From the NCBI GenBank assembly GCA_965183835.1, contig CBCYME010000019.1, forward strand, positions 1 to 64,000: a stretch of 64,000 nt of DNA, read 5' to 3'. This stretch comes from OMPR01 sp965183835. Lineage in GTDB: Bacteria > Pseudomonadota > Alphaproteobacteria > Rhodobacterales > Rhodobacteraceae. The first letter of the stretch is position 1. Each line of letters begins with the position of its first letter. Both the position numbers and the translations under genes were made by a program. A model generated the notes under the pieces. That model was given only the letters and a program-made list of their open reading frames with translations, made no database searches and was not told where the DNA came from. Below are positions 62,230 through 64,000 of this stretch, piece by piece.

Positions 62230-63695
62230 CCGCATTTGATGAACTGATGGGCTTTGCCCGTGAAACCGCTGCTTTGGGCGAGATTTCGGGCCGGTTGGGC
62301 TGGGATCAGGAAACCATGATGCCCCGTGGATCTGCGGCGCAACGCGGGCAGGAAATGTCCGCGATCGAGGCGGTTCTGCACGCGCGCCGGTCTGACCCGC
62401 GTGTCGGTGAACTGTTGGAAGCAGCACAAGCCCCTGACGAAGTTGGCGCAGCGCACCTGCGCGAAATCCGCAGGGCGTATGAGCGGGCGGTCAAAGTCCC
62501 GGCTGATCTGGCTAAAACGCTTGCCCGCGTCACATCCGAAGCGCAAGGGAAATGGGCACAAGCCCGAGCGGACGAAGATGTCGCTGCTTTTCTGCCAGTG
62601 TTGGAAGAAGTCGTCGCCCTAAAGCGCGAAGAAGGTGCCGCGCTTGCCAATGGCGGTACACTCTACGATGCGATGGTCGAAGACTATGAGCCAAACACGA
62701 CGGGTGACGAGATCGCAACGATCTTTGACGCGATGCGCCCTCGGCTGGTCGATTTAAGGTCTCGGGTTCTTGAAAAGACCGCACCCAATGGAGTCGCGGG
62801 CACATTCGATGAAACCAAACAGATGAAGCTGACGCGTAAACTGGCGAAAATCTTTGGCTATGACATGAACCGGGGCCGGGTTGATAAGGCGGTTCACCCT
62901 TTCAGCTCTGGCAGTGGTCAGGACGTGCGGATCACGACTCGAACAAATCCAACCGATCCATTCAATTGCTTTTACTCGACAATTCATGAGGTCGGGCATG
63001 GCTGTTACGAGCAAAACATCGACGACCAGTATTTGCTAACCCCATTGGGGCGCGGTGTGTCGATGGGTGTGCATGAAAGCCAAAGCCGGATCTATGAAAA
63101 CCAACTGGGTCGTGGTCGTGCCTTTACCGGGTGGCTTTTCGACGAAATGTCCGAGGTGTTTGGCGATTTCGGCATCGCAGACGCAGATGGCTTTTATGCC
63201 GCTGTAAACAAGGTAAACAACGGCTATATTCGAACCGAAGCGGACGAAGTTCAATACAACCTCCATATCATGCTGCGCTTTGATCTTGAGCGCGCGTTGA
63301 TGCAAGGCGACTTGCAGGTGTCAGAGCTGGAAGCAGCTTGGAACGATCGGTTCGAGGCTGATTTTGGATACGCAGTCGACAAGCCATCAAATGGCTGTCT
63401 GCAGGACGTGCATTGGTCGGTTGGCCTGTTTGGCTATTTCCCAACCTATTCGTTGGGCAATGTCTACGCGGGATGCTTATTCGAGGCGCTTAAATCAGCA
63501 GTCCCGGATCTGGACACCCACTTGGCCGAGGGGGATACCAGCACCGCAACAAGCTGGTTGGGGGACAACCTGCAACGCCACGGCAGCCTTTATGCGCCAC
63601 GCGACGTCATTGAAAAAGCCAGCGGAATGGCCCCGTCAGAGCTGCCGCTTTTGAACTATCTCGACACTAAGTTTTCCGAGATTTACGGGCTTTAA
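62226..63695 (+). CDS. M32 family metallocarboxypeptidase
   Basis: 489 residues from ATG 62226 (MTAFDELMGFARETAALGEI). HEXXH zinc motif in YSTIHEVGHGCYEQNIDDQY (about 254-273), glutamate ligand about 30 residues later in SMGVHESQSRIYENQLGRGR, and GNVYAGCLF. Removes C-terminal residues from peptides in the cytosol. Translationally coupled to ctaA (ATGA), terminator after it. Confidence 0.95.
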   Translation: MTAFDELMGFARETAALGEISGRLGWDQETMMPRGSAAQRGQEMSAIEAVLHARRSDPRVGELLEAAQAPDEVGAAHLREIRRAYERAVKVPADLAKTLARVTSEAQGKWAQARADEDVAAFLPVLEEVVALKREEGAALANGGTLYDAMVEDYEPNTTGDEIATIFDAMRPRLVDLRSRVLEKTAPNGVAGTFDETKQMKLTRKLAKIFGYDMNRGRVDKAVHPFSSGSGQDVRITTRTNPTDPFNCFYSTIHEVGHGCYEQNIDDQYLLTPLGRGVSMGVHESQSRIYENQLGRGRAFTGWLFDEMSEVFGDFGIADADGFYAAVNKVNNGYIRTEADEVQYNLHIMLRFDLERALMQGDLQVSELEAAWNDRFEADFGYAVDKPSNGCLQDVHWSVGLFGYFPTYSLGNVYAGCLFEALKSAVPDLDTHLAEGDTSTATSWLGDNLQRHGSLYAPRDVIEKASGMAPSELPLLNYLDTKFSEIYGL

Positions 63696-63722
63696 TCTCA
63701 GACCTTTGTCCTGAAACCTGCG

Positions 63723-63753
63723 AAATGCGGCCAAACTTGTGCCGCATTTTTTT
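63723..63753 (+). terminator. rho-independent terminator after the carboxypeptidase gene
   Basis: 9-bp stem AAATGCGGC / GCCGCATTT, 9-nt loop, followed by TTTTTTT (63747-63753). 27 bp after the stop codon. Confidence 0.8.
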
Positions 63754-63795
63754 GTGATCTTCGGCCCCGGTATTTAAGAGTAGCGGGGATTTCGC

Positions 63796-64000
63796 ATGAG
63801 TATTCTTGAGCGTGTGGACGATGTGTCACCAGCGCGGGTTAGCCCGTCGTCTAAGGTCATTGTCATTGATGACTTGCAATACCTTCTTTCGCTCAGAGAG
63901 GCATTCAAAGACGTTCAGAAACGGGACCCCGACTCGGGTGTGTTCTTGTCGTGGGATTGGCTTTTCGATATTTTCTCTTCCAATCCAGGGGAATGGCGGC
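63796..64000 (+). CDS. unrecognised gene, 3' end outside the window
   Basis: The first 68 codons of a frame from ATG 63796 (MSILERVDDVSPARVSPSSK) that stays open to the end. It is hydrophilic with no signal peptide (VIVIDDLQYLLSLREAFKDV, VFLSWDWLFDIF). No family was recognised, and a ribosome site AGCGGGGATTTCGC precedes the start. It may be a separate transcript, since a terminator lies 43 bp ahead. Confidence 0.6.
   Translation, partial: MSILERVDDVSPARVSPSSKVIVIDDLQYLLSLREAFKDVQKRDPDSGVFLSWDWLFDIFSSNPGEWR

Noticed and set aside
1..64000. CRISPR arrays, prophage blocks, toxin-antitoxin or defence systems
   Set aside because: No regularly spaced repeats and no structural phage, nuclease or toxin genes were recognised in the window.

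Overview
The window is an ordinary chromosomal stretch from an alphaproteobacterium of the Rhodobacterales, most likely the marine Roseobacter group. The evidence is the dusB(nifR3)-ntrB-ntrC / ntrY-ntrX / trkA-trkH / hfq-hflX gene order, NtrC and NtrX proteins lacking the sigma54-contact GAFTGA motif, a fused ispDF, a metal-site-variant HemB, a stand-alone Hint-domain protein, and moderate GC with tightly overlapping (ATGA) operons. The genus cannot be fixed from the sequence alone.

Layout. 1-3.4 kb: glnB-glnA (glnA cut by the window edge) with a probable NtrC operator upstream, then the NAD(P)HX repair gene nnrD/nnrE and a Hint-domain gene. 3.6-7.0 kb: a decayed integration site, made of tRNA-Leu(UAG), an integrase pseudogene with one nonsense and one frameshift lesion, an IS3-family insertion sequence that itself looks damaged, and the 3' stump of an acetylpolyamine/histone-deacetylase-type hydrolase. 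7.1-17.6 kb, minus strand: a molybdopterin oxidoreductase and a LIV-type ABC importer fused operonically to a long-chain acyl-CoA synthetase, preceded by a TetR regulator and a medium-chain dehydrogenase. 18-22 kb: a small secreted protein, the ammonium transporter amt, and pncC-pgpA-ispDF. 22.4-35 kb: the nitrogen-regulation core (dusB-ntrBC, ntrYX), potassium uptake trkA-trkH, hfq-hflX. 35-44 kb: penicillin-acylase-family hydrolase, SYLF lipoprotein, hemB, mfd. 44-53 kb: TPR/SH3 pair, drug-efflux MFS, DsbA-like protein, acyl-CoA ligase with divergent XRE-cupin regulator, oligopeptide-type binding protein. 52.8-52.9 kb: a short intergenic unit with its own promoter and terminator, read here as a candidate small RNA. 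53-64 kb: bdhA, patatin, DUF502, psuK-psuG, DUF4198/HupE divergent pair, ThiE-like protein, trmJ, ctaA, M32 carboxypeptidase and a truncated unknown gene.

The functional theme is nitrogen control: PII (glnB), glutamine synthetase, ammonium channel and both Ntr two-component systems are in one 30-kb span, with Hfq encoded just downstream. No CRISPR array, phage block or defence island was seen. The most unusual items are the candidate sRNA at about 52.85 kb, the layered decay of the tRNA-Leu island, the in-frame 39-bp hairpin insertion in the IS transposase, a 22-bp-spaced tandem repeat at 17.77 kb, and the divergent DUF4198/HupE pair whose start codons overlap.
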